The notes under the pieces were generated by a model, which had not been told where the DNA came from, ran no database searches, and worked only from the letters and a program-made list of their open reading frames with translations. A DNA stretch of 64,000 bases, from NCBI RefSeq assembly GCF_031457455.1, contig NZ_JAVDWU010000014.1:41615-105614 (forward strand), in the 5' to 3' direction. This DNA comes from Hydrogenophaga palleronii_A (GTDB lineage: Bacteria > Pseudomonadota > Gammaproteobacteria > Burkholderiales > Burkholderiaceae_C). Numbering within the stretch: position 1 is the stretch's first letter; the number at the start of each line of letters is the position of its first letter. This document shows positions 62,868 through 64,000 of the stretch, piece after piece. The position numbers and the translations under genes are program-made.

Positions 62868-62971
62868 GCTTGTCTCCTGTGGATTTCGAATCTCGATTGA
62901 ATTGTGCTTGACCTGAGTCAAGGGCACGGTCCCGCGGGACCGTCAACATGGAAGGCCTCACAGGAGACGAC

Positions 62972-63325
62972 ATGAGCACCCCCATTTCCGACACTTTTGG
63001 CGCCCAGCTGACACAGATGAGACGCGACCTGCTGGACCGGATTCGCGCCCAGCGCGGCGGTGCGCGAAGTCGGGTCGAGGCCGCTGTCGACGCGCGCGAC
63101 ATGGCCAGCGACGACTGGGCCAAGGCCGAGGAAGAATTCGACCTGAGCGTGGCCCTGGAAGAGCGTGAGGCGGCCGAACTGCTGGCCATCGACAACGCGC
63201 TCAAGCGCGTGGCCGACGGCACCTACGGCCTGTGCCTCCAGTGCGGCGTGTCCATTCCCACCGCGCGCCTGCATGCACAGCCCACCGCCGAGCGCTGCGT
63301 GGAATGCCAGGCGAAACTGGAGTAG
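62972..63325 (+). CDS. DksA/TraR-family zinc-finger protein
   Basis: 117 residues from ATG 62972 (AGGAGA upstream). Coiled-coil N-terminus (about 10-75, MASDDWAKAEEEFDL) and a C4 zinc finger (CLQCG ... CVEC at about 87-113). The family binds RNA polymerase through the secondary channel; the coiled-coil tip Asp-Asp is present here as SDDW, but effects on transcription must be tested. Divergent from the enoyl-CoA hydratase gene. Confidence 0.87.
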   Translation: MSTPISDTFGAQLTQMRRDLLDRIRAQRGGARSRVEAAVDARDMASDDWAKAEEEFDLSVALEEREAAELLAIDNALKRVADGTYGLCLQCGVSIPTARLHAQPTAERCVECQAKLE

Positions 63326-63360
63326 AGCTCTTGCCCCACGCTCCGCAGTTGCGCGGGCCG

Positions 63361-63377
63361 CAGCCCCCGAGGGGCTG
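63361..63377 (+). terminator. GC-rich hairpin after the DksA-like gene
   Basis: CAGCCCC-CGA-GGGGCTG, a perfect 7-bp stem with a 3-nt loop, 35 bases after the stop codon. No U-tract, so it may be a Rho-assisted or mRNA-stabilising 3' end, and it lies upstream of the VOC gene start. Confidence 0.45.
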
Positions 63378-63410
63378 ACCCAAGGCCTGTTGGTGGGTAT
63401 GCTCGGCACC

Positions 63411-63848
63411 ATGAATACCGATGCCCCCATTCGCACGCGCAGCCTGTTCCACTTTGCCTTCAACGTCACCAACCTCGATGAGGCACGCCGCTTCTACGGT
63501 GGTGTGCTGGGCTGCCAGGAGGGTCGCAGCACCGACACCTGGGTGGATTTCAATTTTTTCAGCCACCAGATCTCATTGCACATCGGTGAGCCGCTGAAGA
63601 CCTCGCGCACCGGCCATGTGGGCGAGCACCTGGTGCCCATGCCGCACTTTGGCCTGGTGCTGCTGTTGCCGGAATGGAAGGCATTGGCCGAACGGCTGAA
63701 GGCAGCCGGAACCGAATTCGTGCTGCCACCGCAGGTGCGCTTCGAGGGGGAGCCGGGGGAGCAGTGGACGATGTTCTTCTGCGACCCTTTTGGCAACCCG
63801 ATCGAGGTCAAGGGGTTTGCGTCACTGGACCAGGTGTACGCAAGTTAA
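63411..63848 (+). CDS. VOC-superfamily (glyoxalase/dioxygenase-like) protein
   Basis: 145 residues. Two beta-alpha-beta-beta-beta halves with metal-ligand positions FHFAFNVTNLDEARRFYGG (first His), ISLHIGE, PHFGLVL and NPIEVKG (final Glu). Substrate unknown; close in style to small VOC proteins that lack the extra domains of ring-cleavage dioxygenases. ATG 63399 in frame is an alternative start. Followed by the second dispersed repeat. Confidence 0.85.
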   Translation: MNTDAPIRTRSLFHFAFNVTNLDEARRFYGGVLGCQEGRSTDTWVDFNFFSHQISLHIGEPLKTSRTGHVGEHLVPMPHFGLVLLLPEWKALAERLKAAGTEFVLPPQVRFEGEPGEQWTMFFCDPFGNPIEVKGFASLDQVYAS

Positions 63849-63854
63849 CGACCA

Positions 63855-63918
63855 ACCCCCTGCCGCGCTGCGCGCGACCCCCCTTGGAAGGGGGGCGGCA
63901 CTGGCGGCCCGGCAAAGG
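63855..63918. repeat. Dispersed GC-rich hairpin repeat, copy 2
   Basis: Contains CCCCCCTTGGAAGGGGGG (63878-63895) then CGGCACTGGCGGCCCGGC, colinear with copy 1 at 57330-57395. Both copies sit within 10 bases after a stop codon on the plus strand. Confidence 0.75.
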
Positions 63919-63920
63919 TT

Positions 63921-64000
63921 CTATGGTTTGTTGTCAAGCGACTGGGGTATGCGTTGCGGATCAAACGGTTTGCCGGTGCGCCAAACGGCAAAGGCGATGC
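63921..64000 (-). CDS. C-terminal end of a gene cut by the window edge, possibly an IS110-like transposase
   Basis: On the minus strand the frame ending at TAG 63921-63923 reads IAFAVWRTGKPFDPQR and then IPQSLDNKP. The AVWRTGKPFDP end recalls the C-termini of IS110/IS116 transposases, but only 26 residues are visible and the identification is a guess. Its 5' part is outside the window. Confidence 0.35.
   Translation of the reverse strand, partial: IAFAVWRTGKPFDPQRIPQSLDNKP

Overview
The window looks like a chromosomal segment of a betaproteobacterium of the Burkholderiales, most likely Comamonadaceae (Hydrogenophaga-like). This rests on high GC, PhaM and ProQ/FinO family genes, a NahR/NagR-type regulator beside a salicylate-5-hydroxylase-like oxygenase, and the gene style. 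No rRNA, tRNA, CRISPR array or replication origin was seen. Genus is inference; no search was run.

Left part (1-21 kb). queA (cut by the left edge) and tgt, two steps of queuosine tRNA modification that are often neighbours, lie about 17 kb apart. Between them are (i) a Rieske oxygenase cluster (ferredoxin, small and large subunit) divergent from a LysR regulator, and (ii) a tightly packed minus-strand operon: a giant 2410-residue DUF4347/LEPR-motif repeat protein, a TolC-type outer-membrane lipoprotein, a periplasmic adaptor, a GAF-like/HlyD fusion and an M50 metalloprotease/HlyD fusion. The operon has no ABC ATPase, and the giant protein has neither RTX repeats nor an autotransporter barrel. 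It may be an ABC-independent secretion route for giant surface proteins and is the best candidate here for a poorly described system. Between the giant gene and tgt lie a broken tgt 5' copy and a broken copy of the giant gene's 3' end, the footprint of a tandem duplication.

Middle part (21-39 kb). A phosphorelay block (hybrid kinase, degenerate receiver, NarL-type regulator, five-PAS kinase) lies directly downstream of a complete N-acetylglutaminylglutamine amide (NAGGN) osmoprotectant operon (asnO, ngg, M42 peptidase), which has a near-consensus promoter and a roughly 270-nt leader. Then come a zinc-ribbon membrane protein, a DUF2145 pair, a YiaA/B-like protein, a toxin-first hipAB module, an AraC regulator and an alpha/beta hydrolase.

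Accessory island (about 40-53.4 kb). Base composition is visibly less GC-rich over much of it. It carries IS91 transposase and zinc-finger gene remnants, a lipoprotein/membrane-protein pair of unknown function, a HEPN (ApeA-like) protein, an OLD ATPase-TOPRIM plus UvrD-helicase pair resembling Gabija, a DUF2130 nuclease-like coiled-coil protein and a second hipBA module.

Right part (53.5-64 kb). Housekeeping and metabolic genes: an LplT-like MFS/acyltransferase fusion, a CREST-type membrane protein with a divergent XRE regulator, a ProQ/FinO-domain protein overlapping an MFS gene, a FIST sensor protein, phaM, an enoyl-CoA hydratase, a DksA/TraR zinc finger, a VOC protein, and at the edge what may be the 3' end of a transposase gene. 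GC-rich hairpin repeats follow some of these genes.
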